Source: Psychrobacter piscatorii | GTDB lineage: Bacteria; Pseudomonadota; Gammaproteobacteria; Pseudomonadales; Moraxellaceae | DNA: 64,000 nt | Assembly: GCF_001444505.1 (NCBI RefSeq) | Contig: NZ_LNDJ01000052.1 | Span: 62,001 to 126,000, forward strand | Direction of reading: 5' to 3' | Shown: positions 38,104 through 49,330 of the stretch, piece after piece | Position numbering within the stretch: the first letter of the stretch is position 1 | How the letters are laid out: each line of letters starts with the position of its first letter | Translations under genes and position numbers: made by a program | The notes under the pieces: model-generated | Databases searched by the model: none | What the model was told of the DNA's origin: nothing | The model's input: the letters and a program-made list of their open reading frames with translations, nothing else

Positions 38104-38853
38104 CTAGGGAACAATCGGGCTTTCATCAACTTCTGGCAAGTCTAAAAGTGATGGTAGCATGTTATCAACCTTATCACCGAGCTTCCAATCGTACAATTGC
38201 TCTACTGTTTGGCCACCTGCTTGCAAGCTCAATTTTGCTTGTAAAGGTTTAAAACCTGAGGGCATCATAAAACGACCGCGTATACGAACAATACCTTCGA
38301 TCGCATAGCTTGCAGGATCTAAGGGCACTTCTACAAGGTCATCATTATTGAGTAACGTCAAGGTTGGCTGGAGTCGTTTGGCTTGACCGTCGCTACTGAG
38401 CATACCAATATCAAAACCATACTCAAAAGCATTTTCGGGCAGCGGTTCAATCTTAGCGCCCAATATTTGTAGCGGCATGCCACCTTTCTCAGCAATCACA
38501 TCAGCATATATCTCATTAAGCTGTGAGACCTGCCTGTTTTCTACTGTCAATGATTGCTGGTTTTCACGCAGCTCTTTTAGATTTGCGAGACTTATGGCCA
38601 GCTCTTGCTTGGCTGTCGCGGCTTGATTGGTCGCGATTTTATTACTAAGACGCAAATCTTCTAGCGCTTTTGTCGCTTCTGTACCATCGATAATCGCTTG
38701 CTGAGCTTGCGTTTCCATCGAATGAAAACCACGCTGATAGCCCAGCTTATGTCCGAATAGCAATCCAGCCACGGCAGTCACTAATATCACTACTACAAAT
38801 AAAGCCAATACTAATGTAGACGCGCCTCGTTGAGTGCTACCGATATCACTCAT
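38104..38853 (-). CDS. Membrane-anchored coiled-coil protein (DUF6776-like)
   Basis: About 249 aa from ATG 38853. One transmembrane helix (about 14-36) precedes a periplasmic coiled coil (about 55-130), then a beta-rich C-terminal domain with PLQILGAKIEPLPE and LQAGGQTVEQLYDW. The frame stays open to an ATG at 38970 (39 extra residues of poor composition). Gene position beside argC matches a hypothetical gene seen in pseudomonads. Function unknown; topology suggests a cell-envelope role. Confidence 0.7.
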   Translation of the reverse strand: MSDIGSTQRGASTLVLALFVVVILVTAVAGLLFGHKLGYQRGFHSMETQAQQAIIDGTEATKALEDLRLSNKIATNQAATAKQELAISLANLKELRENQQSLTVENRQVSQLNEIYADVIAEKGGMPLQILGAKIEPLPENAFEYGFDIGMLSSDGQAKRLQPTLTLLNNDDLVEVPLDPASYAIEGIVRIRGRFMMPSGFKPLQAKLSLQAGGQTVEQLYDWKLGDKVDNMLPSLLDLPEVDESPIVP

Positions 38854-39073
38854 AAAGCCATTACTATTTTTATCGGAATGCGTTTTGCACGCCAAACCAT
38901 ATAGAACAGAATCTTGACACGATAGACGTGATGACTTTAAAAAAAAGCGTCGTTCAAGCTTAACATGCATTTAGATGGTATCTCTTAAGAGTAAAGGCAA
39001 GTTATTATAGCGGAATTTATAATCAATACCTAGTACCATAAATATGAATGACTTAGCGACAAAAAAGTCAGCA

Positions 39074-40141
39074 TTAAGGTACGATAGGTGCAAAATTGAG
39101 TCCCATCGATTCATCAAATCCAAACATCACATTCATATTTTGGACAGCCTGCCCTGCGGCACCTTTTACCAAATTGTCTTGCACCACAATGACCGTCAGC
39201 TCAGCACGCTCGTTGTCTTGATGTACTGCGATACGTAGACGATTACTAGCACGCACACTGCGCGTGTCTGGATAAACACCTTTTGGCATGACATCAACAA
39301 AACCTTCTGATGCATAGCTGTCCTCAAACACTTGCTGCCAATCGATAGCCGCACCTGCATCGGTCAGCTCCATGTGAATTGAGCTCAGCATACCGCGTAT
39401 CATAGGCACTAAGTGCGGTAAAAAGCGAATGCGATGTGTAAACTGACTGTCTAGTAACTGCGCCACACCCTGCTCAATCTCCGGCAAGTGGCGATGACCT
39501 TCAACGCTATAGGCTTTAAAATTATCCGTTGTTTCCGCATAATTAAGTGCCAGTGACGCTTGCCGACCAGCACCTGATACACCAGATTTGGCGTCAATGA
39601 CAATGCGAGATTCAACCAGTCTTTCTGCTTGCTCATTTTGTGCTTCGATAACAGGTTTTAAACCCAAAATCGCAGTAGTCGGATAGCAGCCAGGGTTACC
39701 GACCAATAAAGCGCTGGCAAGCTTATCACGATTGATTTCAGGCAAACCGTAAACTGCTGTCTTCAACAGATCAGGACAAGCATGAGATTGTTTGTACCAG
39801 TGCTCAAACTCCGTCAATGATTGCAGGCGAAAATCAGCTGCCAAATCGATGACTTTTACGCCAGCTTGGGTCAGCGCTTCTGCTTGCTTCATCGCAACAC
39901 CATGCGGAGTCGCAAAAAATACAACATCACATTTTTGCAATGCAGCAAGCGTATTGTCACCTAAGTCACTGAAAACAATATCTGAGATACCGCGTAAGCT
40001 TGGGAAGATTTCATCAGCGCGAGTGCCAGCTTCGCTACGCGAGGTTAGCAAATCAATAGACACTTCAGGGTGAGCAGATAGTAAGCGAATAAGCTCAATA
40101 CCTGTGTAACCTGTACCACCGACAATCGCTGCTGAAATCAT
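39074..40141 (-). CDS. argC: N-acetyl-gamma-glutamyl-phosphate reductase
   Basis: NADPH-dependent step of arginine synthesis. 355 aa. Dinucleotide-binding GGTGYTGIELIRLL at the N-terminus, catalytic Cys in LVGNPGCYPTTAI, and the FLPHLVPMIRGM and VKGAAGQAVQNMN blocks are present. AAGGA 8 bases upstream. Standard length (about 345). Confidence 0.97.
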   Translation of the reverse strand: MISAAIVGGTGYTGIELIRLLSAHPEVSIDLLTSRSEAGTRADEIFPSLRGISDIVFSDLGDNTLAALQKCDVVFFATPHGVAMKQAEALTQAGVKVIDLAADFRLQSLTEFEHWYKQSHACPDLLKTAVYGLPEINRDKLASALLVGNPGCYPTTAILGLKPVIEAQNEQAERLVESRIVIDAKSGVSGAGRQASLALNYAETTDNFKAYSVEGHRHLPEIEQGVAQLLDSQFTHRIRFLPHLVPMIRGMLSSIHMELTDAGAAIDWQQVFEDSYASEGFVDVMPKGVYPDTRSVRASNRLRIAVHQDNERAELTVIVVQDNLVKGAAGQAVQNMNVMFGFDESMGLNFAPIVP

Positions 40142-40281
40142 AAATTATCCTTATTCTTAGTAAGCACTCATTATATCTAATAAATTCTATATTTTTATCT
40201 AGCTTACAAAGCCATATAGACATAAAACCAGTCTGTCAATCCTACCGTCTCTGAATACCATAGCTTTGAATACCGTGGCTT

Positions 40282-41418
40282 TTAGATCTTGTAGTCATGT
40301 ACCGCATCAACAAAGACTTTGGCATTGTCAGGATTCACCCACTGGGTAATACCATGACCTAAGTTTGCAATGTAGCCAGTTTTTTCGCCATTAGCATAGG
40401 CGCGATCAAGCATCGCATTCACTTCAGAGCGGATAGTGGCGGGTGATCCGTATAACGTTGCCGGATCTAAATTGCCTTGAATGGCTTTGCTGCTTTGTAG
40501 CTTCTTATGCTTTTTGGTTAACTCACGCTGGCTCTCAGTCAGTACTTGACGCGCGCGGTCAAGCGGCATCGTCCAATCTAAACCTAAAGCGTCAGCTTCA
40601 CTATCAGCCTGAATATCAAGCCATAACCCGCCACCTTTGGTAAATAATACCACCGGTACTTGCGGATGACGCTGCTTTAGTTCAGCCACGATACGCTTGT
40701 TGTAATTGTGCGAAAACTCGATAAATTGACGATGACCAAGCGCCCCGCCCCAACTGTCAAATATTTGTACGATCTGAGCTCCGGCCACAATTTGTGCATC
40801 GAGATAGTCAATGACCGAAGTCACAAGCTTGTCTAATAACTGATGTAAAAAATCAGGATCGCTATACAAAAAGCCTTTGGTATAACGATAATCCTTTGAA
40901 CTACCACCTTCTATCATATATGTAGCAAGCGTCCATGGACTACCAGAAAACCCAAATAAAGGCACTTGACCATTTAGCGCTTTGCGAATGCTGGTCACGG
41001 CGCGCATTACATAGTCAAGAGAATCATTAGGCTCAAGTACTGGCAATCTATCAAGATCAGCCTGCTTGCGAATCGGGTACTTAAACTTAGGACCTTCGCC
41101 AGTCTCAAAATACAAACCTAATCCCATGGCATCAGGAATGGTCAAGATGTCACTAAATAAGATCGCAGCATCTAAGTCATAACGACGTAACGGTTGGAGC
41201 GTCACTTCAGTAGCACGATCTGTATCTTTGCACAGGCTCATAAAGTCGCCGGCTTCAGCACGAGTGGCTTTGTACTCTGGTAAGTAACGACCAGCTTGGC
41301 GCATCATCCAAACTGGCGTGGTATCGATGGGCTCAAAGCGTAATGCACGTAGCAGCCTGTCGTTTTTTAGTGGTGCAAATTGCTGCTGAATCGAGTCACT
41401 CTTGTCTGAAGCACTCAT
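40282..41418 (-). CDS. hemE: Uroporphyrinogen decarboxylase
   Basis: Heme pathway enzyme converting uroporphyrinogen III to coproporphyrinogen III. 378 aa from ATG 41418 with GGAG 8 bases upstream; a TTG at 41424 would add two residues. [19 protein letters not shown] and [14 protein letters not shown] are the family hallmarks, with NLGHGI in the C-terminus. Lies 123 bp after proB on the same strand. Confidence 0.97.
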   Translation of the reverse strand: MSASDKSDSIQQQFAPLKNDRLLRALRFEPIDTTPVWMMRQAGRYLPEYKATRAEAGDFMSLCKDTDRATEVTLQPLRRYDLDAAILFSDILTIPDAMGLGLYFETGEGPKFKYPIRKQADLDRLPVLEPNDSLDYVMRAVTSIRKALNGQVPLFGFSGSPWTLATYMIEGGSSKDYRYTKGFLYSDPDFLHQLLDKLVTSVIDYLDAQIVAGAQIVQIFDSWGGALGHRQFIEFSHNYNKRIVAELKQRHPQVPVVLFTKGGGLWLDIQADSEADALGLDWTMPLDRARQVLTESQRELTKKHKKLQSSKAIQGNLDPATLYGSPATIRSEVNAMLDRAYANGEKTGYIANLGHGITQWVNPDNAKVFVDAVHDYKI

Positions 41419-41547
41419 GTACAAATCTCCAAAACAACATAGTATCCATATTTATAAATAGATACTGTGCTGGATAAAATAGGTTGAATAAAATAACAAT
41501 AAATATTTATAAGCTATAAAAAACAGCCGTGCTATATCATGAATACG

Positions 41548-42720
41548 TTATACAGTTATCGCAAGATTGTCACGATGCACCATCACCACACGGTCTTCGT
41601 TACTACCGAAGATTTTGTCAAACTTCTCTGTACGCTCACGGGCAACACGGTGCGCCTCATGCGATGAGAAATTTACCTGACCAACGGCTATACGCTCGCC
41701 AGTGTCTTGATGAACAATTTCTACCACATCACCTTCATCAAAGCCGCCACGAACTTCTACAACGCCTACTGGCAGTAAGCTTCTGTTGTGTTCAGTCAAT
41801 GCTTTTGCGGCACCTGCATCAACGACCAAGCTACCTGACATACGCAAATGCGCAGCAAGCCATTGTTTCCGAGCGATGATTTTATCTTCTTCGTTGGTGG
41901 TCAATAATGTACCGACTGCCTCACCTGAAACAACACGAGTGATCACATCATCGATAGCACCGCTCACAATAACGGTTGGGCAACCACCCATTGCTGCAAG
42001 ACGACCAGCACGAATTTTAGTTAACATACCACCGCGCCCAAGCTTGCCACCGTCACCTGCAATATCAAATAAATAATCGGCCATGGCACGTTCTTGACGA
42101 ATCATCTTGGCATCAGGATTGTCACGTGGGTTATCAGTGAACACGCCTTCTTGATCGGTTAAGATGATGTACAAATCTGCATTAACCATCGCGGCTGCCA
42201 TCGCACCCAACGTGTCATTATCGCCAAATTTAATCTCATCAATGGTAATGGTGTCATTTTCGTTAATGACCGGTAGCACACGCCATTCTAATAGTTGCGT
42301 GAGCGCGCCTGTAGTATTGAGATAACGGCTACGATTGGACAAGTCATCATGAGTCAATAAGAGCTGTGAGCTTTGAATTCCATGCTGAATCAGTGCTGAC
42401 CACCATGTTTCAATCAGTCCCATTTGACCAATAGAAGCGCAGGCTTGTAATGCTGCCAGTTTTTTAGGGCGTTCCTCAAGGTCCATACGTACCACACCTT
42501 CAGCAACGGCACCTGACGATACCAGCAGCACTTCAACACCTTTTTTGTGCAGCTTAGCAATCTGCTTTGCCCACTCATATATGGCAGTACGATCCAACCC
42601 TCGACCATTATTTGTCAATAATGATGAGCCAATCTTGACAATAACGCGCTGAATATCAAAGTTGCGAGATTGTTTAACAAATCTTGCTTCTTCGGTCGTG
42701 TTTGCTATGTCATCTGCCAT
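41548..42720 (-). CDS. proB: Glutamate 5-kinase
   Basis: First step of proline synthesis (ATP + glutamate to glutamyl-5-phosphate). 390 aa. The amino-acid kinase domain (about 22-265) shows VIVKIGSSLLT, VSSGAVAEGV and NENDTI, and a PUA domain covers about 290-375 with GSLVVDAGAAKAL. AGGAG 5 bases before ATG. It stands 78 bp downstream of obgE, a common gene pairing. Confidence 0.96.
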   Translation of the reverse strand: MADDIANTTEEARFVKQSRNFDIQRVIVKIGSSLLTNNGRGLDRTAIYEWAKQIAKLHKKGVEVLLVSSGAVAEGVVRMDLEERPKKLAALQACASIGQMGLIETWWSALIQHGIQSSQLLLTHDDLSNRSRYLNTTGALTQLLEWRVLPVINENDTITIDEIKFGDNDTLGAMAAAMVNADLYIILTDQEGVFTDNPRDNPDAKMIRQERAMADYLFDIAGDGGKLGRGGMLTKIRAGRLAAMGGCPTVIVSGAIDDVITRVVSGEAVGTLLTTNEEDKIIARKQWLAAHLRMSGSLVVDAGAAKALTEHNRSLLPVGVVEVRGGFDEGDVVEIVHQDTGERIAVGQVNFSSHEAHRVARERTEKFDKIFGSNEDRVVMVHRDNLAITV

Positions 42721-42798
42721 ATAAACTCCTTTTTTTCATATCAATTGATTGTAGGGATTAAATTCACAATTCAAGTATAACCGCTTAAGCATACTAGC

Positions 42799-44016
<1,218 letters not shown>

Positions 44017-44134
44017 TCACAATCCAGTCTATGACTGGTGACAACCAGCGGTTGTATTTTGAGGTTTTGCTATATCGTTCTGACAAAATGAGCAATCTAT
44101 AGAAGCTATGTTACGTCATGCCCATTATGACAAT

Positions 44135-44167
44135 AACACCCGATAATCAATCGGACTATCGGGTGTT
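44135..44167 (-). terminator. Hairpin downstream of the GAPDH gene
   Basis: Perfect 11-bp stem AACACCCGATA/TATCGGGTGTT with an 11-base loop, but only a short T-run. Between the GAPDH gene and obgE; probable terminator of the GAPDH transcript. Confidence 0.6.
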
Positions 44168-44289
44168 TAAGTATGACAGTTAAAGTGATACCAAGCTATG
44201 CAAAGTAGAGTCTATTGCAGCATAATCTTTAAAGTGACCATGCTTTGAGAGGCTTAGTATAACGTTATTGCGCTACTGTATTTAGTAAT

Positions 44290-45723
44290 CTATGCTGGAA
44301 TCTGAGCGTAGCTGATTCCTGCCATCTGCGTCGCCAAACGCAATACCTGAGTACTATAACCGACTTCATTATCATACCAAACATAAACAATAGCTTGGTT
44401 GTCAGTCAAAATAGTCGCTTGGGCATCAACGATACCAACATGGGTCGTACCAACAAAGTCAGTAGATACGGCTTCTGTAGAATCGGTATAAGCAATTTGC
44501 GACTGCCACGTGCTGCTGTTAGCAATCTTACGCAAGAACTCATTCAACGCATCAGCGCTTGCTGGTGCGGTCTTTAGATTCAAGTTCAAGATTGCTAGGC
44601 TGACATTTGGTGTCGGTACACGGATAGCATTACCCGTCAGCTTACCGTTCAATTCTGGTAATGCTTTGCCCACTGCTTTTGCAGCACCAGTACTGGTGAT
44701 AACCATGTTCATCACCGCACTACGACCACGACGGTCTGCTTTGTGATAGTTATCAACCAAGTTCTGATCATTGGTAAATGAGTGAATAGTCTCTACATGA
44801 CCATTTACGATACCGTACTCATCGTTTAGTACATTTAACGTCGGTGTAATCGCATTGGTCGTACAGCTCGCAGCACTCACGATTGTGTCATCACCAACGG
44901 TGTCGTTATTCACACCATAAACGACGTTTTTGATATCGCCACCAGCAGGTGCTGTTAGGAGTACTTTTTTCACGCCAGTAGACTGTAGGTGCTTACCAAG
45001 GCCCGCTTCGTCTTTCCAAATACCGGTGTTATCGATAACTAGCGCATTGTTAATACCATAAGCAGTATAATCGATTTCGCTTGGGTCTTTGGCATAGATG
45101 ACTTGTACGAAACGACCATTAACGATCATGCCGTTATTGTCTTCATCGATACTGATGCCACCTAAGAATCTACCATGAATTGAGTCGCGCTCAAGCAATG
45201 AGATACGCTTAGCCAAGTCACCAGCAGCGGCTGGACGTACGACGATTGCCTTTAGCTGCAAACCTTTTGCGCTTGACGCTTGTGACAATAACAGACGGGT
45301 CAAGATACGACCGATACGACCAAAGCCATATAGTACGACGTCTGTTGCGCCATTCACGGAACCAGCGTTGTTGATAGACTGTAGAGCGGCTTGTACATCG
45401 GTATCATTAGCAATCAATTGACCAACATCAATACGAGTAGCTTGGATATCAGTGTTTTCTGAGATAACTTTTACCATCGCTAGAGTATCAGCGATATCGA
45501 TAGCGTTGGCATCGTTGTCGCGCAATGCTGCTTTTTGATGTAGTCCAAGTATTTGACCAACTGAAGTAGCGTCTAGCGTTTCGCCAAACAAAGTCACTTG
45601 TACGTCTTGCTCATTATAGAGCTTGCTCAATAGCCCCATAAGCTCAATGGCTTGTTGCTCTTGATTGTTGTAGTTTTTTAAGTGGTCTTGATGTAATTGG
45701 CGTAAGGTATCAGCGTTGCTCAC
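44290..45723 (-). CDS. gap: Long-form glyceraldehyde-3-phosphate dehydrogenase
   Basis: Oxidative phosphorylation of G3P with NAD(P). About 477 aa, 140 more than classical GapA. The catalytic core starts only at about residue 134 (VVLYGFGRIGR) and carries the active Cys in SAASCTTNAITP (about C286) and a DNEVGYSTQV near the end. The N-terminal 130 residues (DTLRQLHQDHLKNY...) are typical of the long form known in Pseudomonas, Acinetobacter and relatives. Start: GTG 45723 has AAGGA 8 bases upstream, better than ATG 45732, and a longer frame to 45828 has no ribosome-binding site. Confidence 0.93.
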   Translation of the reverse strand: MSNADTLRQLHQDHLKNYNNQEQQAIELMGLLSKLYNEQDVQVTLFGETLDATSVGQILGLHQKAALRDNDANAIDIADTLAMVKVISENTDIQATRIDVGQLIANDTDVQAALQSINNAGSVNGATDVVLYGFGRIGRILTRLLLSQASSAKGLQLKAIVVRPAAAGDLAKRISLLERDSIHGRFLGGISIDEDNNGMIVNGRFVQVIYAKDPSEIDYTAYGINNALVIDNTGIWKDEAGLGKHLQSTGVKKVLLTAPAGGDIKNVVYGVNNDTVGDDTIVSAASCTTNAITPTLNVLNDEYGIVNGHVETIHSFTNDQNLVDNYHKADRRGRSAVMNMVITSTGAAKAVGKALPELNGKLTGNAIRVPTPNVSLAILNLNLKTAPASADALNEFLRKIANSSTWQSQIAYTDSTEAVSTDFVGTTHVGIVDAQATILTDNQAIVYVWYDNEVGYSTQVLRLATQMAGISYAQIPA

Positions 45724-45978
45724 GAGAAACATCCTTATGGTCAGTAATGTATGATCGATAAAATATGAAGAGATATAAATAAGATAGGTCGTGTATGCTC
45801 TAGGTGGTGACTGTAATAGGATAATCAACCACTATCAATATCAGTTCTTGACGTCAGAGTATTCAAATCGCCTAGATTTTAGCCTAAAATGCCTCATTTT
45901 GCCAGTAATAACCGATTAGCTAGTGTGCATAATAGGTTTTGTCGTTATATACAAACTCATATATAAACAAGTATAAAA

Positions 45979-46005
45979 ATAAAGGCAGCCATATATGCTG
46001 CCTTA
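45979..46005 (-). terminator. Terminator downstream of the lipocalin gene
   Basis: AAGGCAGC/GCTGCCTT perfect 8-bp stem with a 7-base loop; a TATTTTTATA run follows on the minus strand. The rest of the 45724-46075 gap is AT-rich with no gene seen. Confidence 0.75.
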
Positions 46006-46075
46006 TTAGGACGTCGTTTACATGATAATTGCCATAGCGCTTAATTAATTGAAGCAATAATTTTCATTATATCTA

Positions 46076-47269
46076 TTATGGTGCTAGATTCACTGTTTGA
46101 TTGCTCTGCGACGTCAATGTAAACTCTTTCAAATCATATCCTTGCTGCTGAGCAACCTGACGATATTTAGTATACGTTTCCTGACTGATATTCGGCGACC
46201 GTGCTAGAAGCCATAAGTATTTTTTATTAGGTGTCCCTACTAGCGCAGTTTTATAATCTGCATCACGTGCTAGTACCCAATAATCAGCACGACCGACTGG
46301 GATCCAGCGAATCCACTTCGGTAAAAACGTCACTTTTAGTTTGCTACCACTTTCATCGACTGGCTTAGCCAAACCGTCTGCGGTAATGGTCGAACCATCT
46401 TCCGCCATACATTTATTAGTAACGATGATGCCTGACCCATCGGTCTTTTGCGTATAGTTTGCCGTGACATCGCCTGCGCATTTGCGTTGAAAATACATCG
46501 GTAGACGTCCAATCTCATACCATGTCCCAGCGTATTCATTGAGATCGACACTATCCACTGTCGTTGGTGTGCTTGCAGACTTATAGATAATATCGCTTGG
46601 CTTAACTGATAGCATATCGATCGTAATCTTCTCGCTCATCACATTATCTTGCATATTACTGGCAGTAGCCATATTAATGGGCGGCGTTGCAGCATAGGCT
46701 GAAAATGCCGCCAGCGGTATGATGATCGCTAACGCAATGCCTGTATGCTTAATAAGTCCATTCATAAATATACGCTCCGGTATGTCTTTATATGACGAGT
46801 TGATAGCGGTTGATGAAGTATCAAGGATTTGCTTGCTGCTGTCTTGCAAATTACTTGCTTGGTCATCTACAAGCTCAGAGATTAGCGGCTCGTCTTTATT
46901 CAAGGTTGCTGATCGCTTGTATCCATTAGCAATGTTGAATTGGTCTTTATCATTATTTTTCAGATGTCGACTGTTTTTACTGTTACTCATAGCGGACTCT
47001 TTGGCCTTAGTAAGGCTTTTGTCGGCGCTTTTGTATCCAAAATAGCTGTCTTGCGAAGACATGTCGTCTGCCAGATGGTGCGAATATTCGCCGTTCAGGT
47101 TTTCGTGACTCAGTTTTTTATGGCTATAGTTTGCATCATTACTGGCATTTATTGTTTGTTGCGCATGACGACCATTGTTATAGCTGTTTGACTGTATAGT
47201 CTGCTGAGATTGAGAACCAGCTGCCTGTGAGTCAGTCCATTCTGACTCAGGTAACTTATTGGTTTTCAT
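46076..47269 (-). CDS. Lipocalin (Blc-like) with long N-terminal extension
   Basis: 397-aa open frame. Residues about 236-390 are a bacterial lipocalin: GTWYEIGRLPMYFQRKCAGDV, the lipid-binding WIPVGRADYWVLARD and a final helix (YRQVAQQQGYDL). A signal peptide-like stretch (GLIKHTGIALAII... SAYA) begins at M169 (ATG 46765), which has a GGAG 9 bases upstream. The first 168 codons are hydrophilic (Ser/Asn/Gln/Lys-rich), have no clear ribosome-binding site at 47269, yet stay open. Either the secreted 229-aa form is the real gene, or a long cytoplasmic tail precedes a membrane anchor. No lipobox Cys is visible. Confidence 0.75.
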   Translation of the reverse strand: MKTNKLPESEWTDSQAAGSQSQQTIQSNSYNNGRHAQQTINASNDANYSHKKLSHENLNGEYSHHLADDMSSQDSYFGYKSADKSLTKAKESAMSNSKNSRHLKNNDKDQFNIANGYKRSATLNKDEPLISELVDDQASNLQDSSKQILDTSSTAINSSYKDIPERIFMNGLIKHTGIALAIIIPLAAFSAYAATPPINMATASNMQDNVMSEKITIDMLSVKPSDIIYKSASTPTTVDSVDLNEYAGTWYEIGRLPMYFQRKCAGDVTANYTQKTDGSGIIVTNKCMAEDGSTITADGLAKPVDESGSKLKVTFLPKWIRWIPVGRADYWVLARDADYKTALVGTPNKKYLWLLARSPNISQETYTKYRQVAQQQGYDLKEFTLTSQSNQTVNLAP

Positions 47270-47702
47270 AGGGATACCGTTATTAATAGTGATTGTTAAA
47301 ATACTTTATCTGCATCATTTATCCGAATTGATTTTGTAATGAGCCTGAGTTTCAGAGTTAATTGTCGACCCAAACTCTACTGCTACAAACGCTCTTTTTT
47401 ATTATAGGTTTTGATAAATGCGTTAATAGTTAGTTCAGTGATAAAAAACAGAATCAATGCGTTGTAGATATGGAATATATATTAAGGGCAGCTGGACTAT
47501 TAAAACAGTAGTGCAATGTAGGGAAACGCAACGGTTTGTAAATAACGATGGGTTTATGCATTGGTATGCACACATCATAATCACATAGTTACTGACTGGA
47601 TAAATAACTTAAAAATCAGTTATTTATACTTACCTATCTTAATAAGCAAACATAGTCAAGTGAATGATATTGCTGCTTAATGGGCACTCATTTTCTAGTT
47701 TT
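47270..47702. other. Gene-free AT-rich spacer
   Basis: 433 bp between the lipocalin frame and the Nudix-ThiE gene. AT-rich, with no plausible open frame and no strong hairpin. It presumably holds the promoter of the lipocalin gene. Confidence 0.4.
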
Positions 47703-48815
47703 TCATTCGTGGAACTGACGAATGCCTGCGACACTGACACCGCCGTGCGCTAATGTCTGGTCAATCATGACAGGTGCCAAGCCGCCCAGACCAATGACTG
47801 GCATGTCAGCTAACTGTGCCAAAGCTGACCACGCCTCCCATCCAAGTGGCACCGTGTCAGGATGCGTCTGAGTTGTAAGTACAGGAGACAAAAAAGCGCC
47901 AATCACTGGCGACAACTGCTGCTGTATGCGCATACTCGCAAGTTTATTAGCGGCAAGAATGCTGTCAATATCATGACAGCTGACTATTAGTGGACGCTCA
48001 CTCGATATGTCGGCCAATTGCTCAGACTCTGTAATATCTTGAGTACCATTGAACCATGCCATTAATACCGAATGCGTCAGGTGTCTAGCGACAATCGAAC
48101 CAGTCGTTTTTGCCTCTACCATTGCATCGGTACTTGTCGTCTTGGAGCGCTGACAGTCATTGTCGTACGGCAAAATCGCTAGAATATCTGGACGCACATC
48201 CATTAGCTGCTGGGCAATATATTCTAACTCAGATGCTTTTAGTCGGATATAAACCCAAGACTCTGGTGCCAACTGTTCTCGATGATAGTGCACCCATGCT
48301 GCTGCTGAATTTGGCTGGGCAGAAAAATGCGCAAGTGGATACGTAATCGCTATTTTTGTAGGAAGCTTTAGCCACTCCAAAATAGTTTTATTGGCAGCGG
48401 GCAGATGATACTCTCCTGCTAGTAACTTAGACTTATCAGCCCAAGTCATTGCCTGCCCCTCTAGGCCATATTCACAGTCTTTGTGCTGCTCATACTGCTG
48501 TGCGGTCAGTTCAACCTGATAAACCTGCAAACTCACTTGCTTATCACCGTAGTCATGATGCAAACGCCCAAGCTTCACCATCATATTTTGATGAATATCG
48601 ATCCCTGTTTCTTCAGCAACCTCCCGAATCAATGCCTGCTCTGCTGACTCATCAGCCTCTATTTTGCCGCCTACAAACTCATAGCGATTGCCCTGATGCT
48701 GGGCCGCATCTCGGAACCCAAGCAAATACTTGTCTTCATAATGAATAACCGCAACCGCAACATTGACGGTGGTGATGTTTTTCGTTTTTGATTGGCCGCT
48801 CATCTCATTTGGCAT
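47703..48815 (-). CDS. Nudix hydrolase fused to thiamine-phosphate-synthase-like domain
   Basis: About 370 aa from ATG 48815 (AAAGG 8 bases upstream; an ATG at 48842 would add nine residues). The MutT-like half (about 15-140) has a full Nudix box, GGKIEADESAEQALIREVAEETG, with the REVAEETG core. The second half (about 145-370) resembles ThiE: LSPVLTTQTHPDTVPLGWEAW, VIGLGGL and AGIRQF, with an insertion of about 25 residues before the HLTH segment. Such fusions are known in gammaproteobacteria as MutT plus ThiE-like. Whether the ThiE half is active is unclear, since its substrate-binding residues diverge. Confidence 0.85.
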   Translation of the reverse strand: MPNEMSGQSKTKNITTVNVAVAVIHYEDKYLLGFRDAAQHQGNRYEFVGGKIEADESAEQALIREVAEETGIDIHQNMMVKLGRLHHDYGDKQVSLQVYQVELTAQQYEQHKDCEYGLEGQAMTWADKSKLLAGEYHLPAANKTILEWLKLPTKIAITYPLAHFSAQPNSAAAWVHYHREQLAPESWVYIRLKASELEYIAQQLMDVRPDILAILPYDNDCQRSKTTSTDAMVEAKTTGSIVARHLTHSVLMAWFNGTQDITESEQLADISSERPLIVSCHDIDSILAANKLASMRIQQQLSPVIGAFLSPVLTTQTHPDTVPLGWEAWSALAQLADMPVIGLGGLAPVMIDQTLAHGGVSVAGIRQFHE

Positions 48816-49040
48816 AACTCTACCTTTCGCTTCTCTCTTCATTATGACTTTTTAATCGCCTGATTCTGCGTATATAACTTGGCAGCTGTAATAACGTGGC
48901 GACTGTCTTTATGGTCCCTATCGTTTTTATGCATCTTATAAATTCTGTGTTTCTACAAGGAGAAAGCCCCCTATTCTCACTTTGTGACAGTAGCCTTAGA
49001 TAAATTTACACAATAACTGCATTTTATTTTATCAATTACC

Positions 49041-49079
49041 TTGCAAATTCATTCAATCTAAATGATAATGATTATCGTT
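49041..49079 (+). promoter_or_regulatory. hemP promoter with Fur box
   Basis: TTGCAA (49041-49046) and GATAAT (49064-49069) are 17 bp apart. The sequence AATGATAATGATTATCGTT (49061-49079) is a near-perfect classical Fur box that overlaps the -10. Iron-dependent repression of hemP is the natural reading. The start codon lies about 60 bases downstream. Confidence 0.85.
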
Positions 49080-49137
49080 AAGGTTCATTAGAACATAGCT
49101 AATTTATTAAGCCACTTCTTATCAAAAGGAATTTACC

Positions 49138-49302
49138 ATGAATATGGTTATCTCTCGTTATCTAAACTGCCGTGAAAACCGTCTGCCAACGCTACAGTCG
49201 CAGCATCTATTTGCTCTAACCAAAGAAGTACGTATCGAGCATCAAGGCGAAGAGTATCGACTACGTTTGACTCGTAACAACCGATTGATTTTGACCAAAT
49301 AA
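49138..49302 (+). CDS. hemP: Hemin uptake protein HemP
   Basis: 54-aa protein, short enough to be missed by length cut-offs. The C-terminal half matches HemP: RIEHQGEEYRLRLTRNNRLI, with the hallmark ILTK end. AAAGGA lies 6 bases before the ATG. HemP genes usually precede a heme receptor gene in the same operon; here a terminator follows and the neighbours are unrelated, so it is monocistronic. Its molecular function is unsettled; in some bacteria HemP/HmuP is an activator of heme-receptor genes. A Fur-boxed promoter lies directly upstream. Confidence 0.9.
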   Translation: MNMVISRYLNCRENRLPTLQSQHLFALTKEVRIEHQGEEYRLRLTRNNRLILTK

Positions 49303-49330
49303 TTTTAAACTAAGCTCACGCCATTTATAA

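Noticed and set aside
46719-47191. Plus-strand open frames antisense to the lipocalin extension
   Set aside because: Two overlapping frames with no ribosome-binding site and membrane-like shadow composition; explained as antisense shadows of the minus-strand frame.
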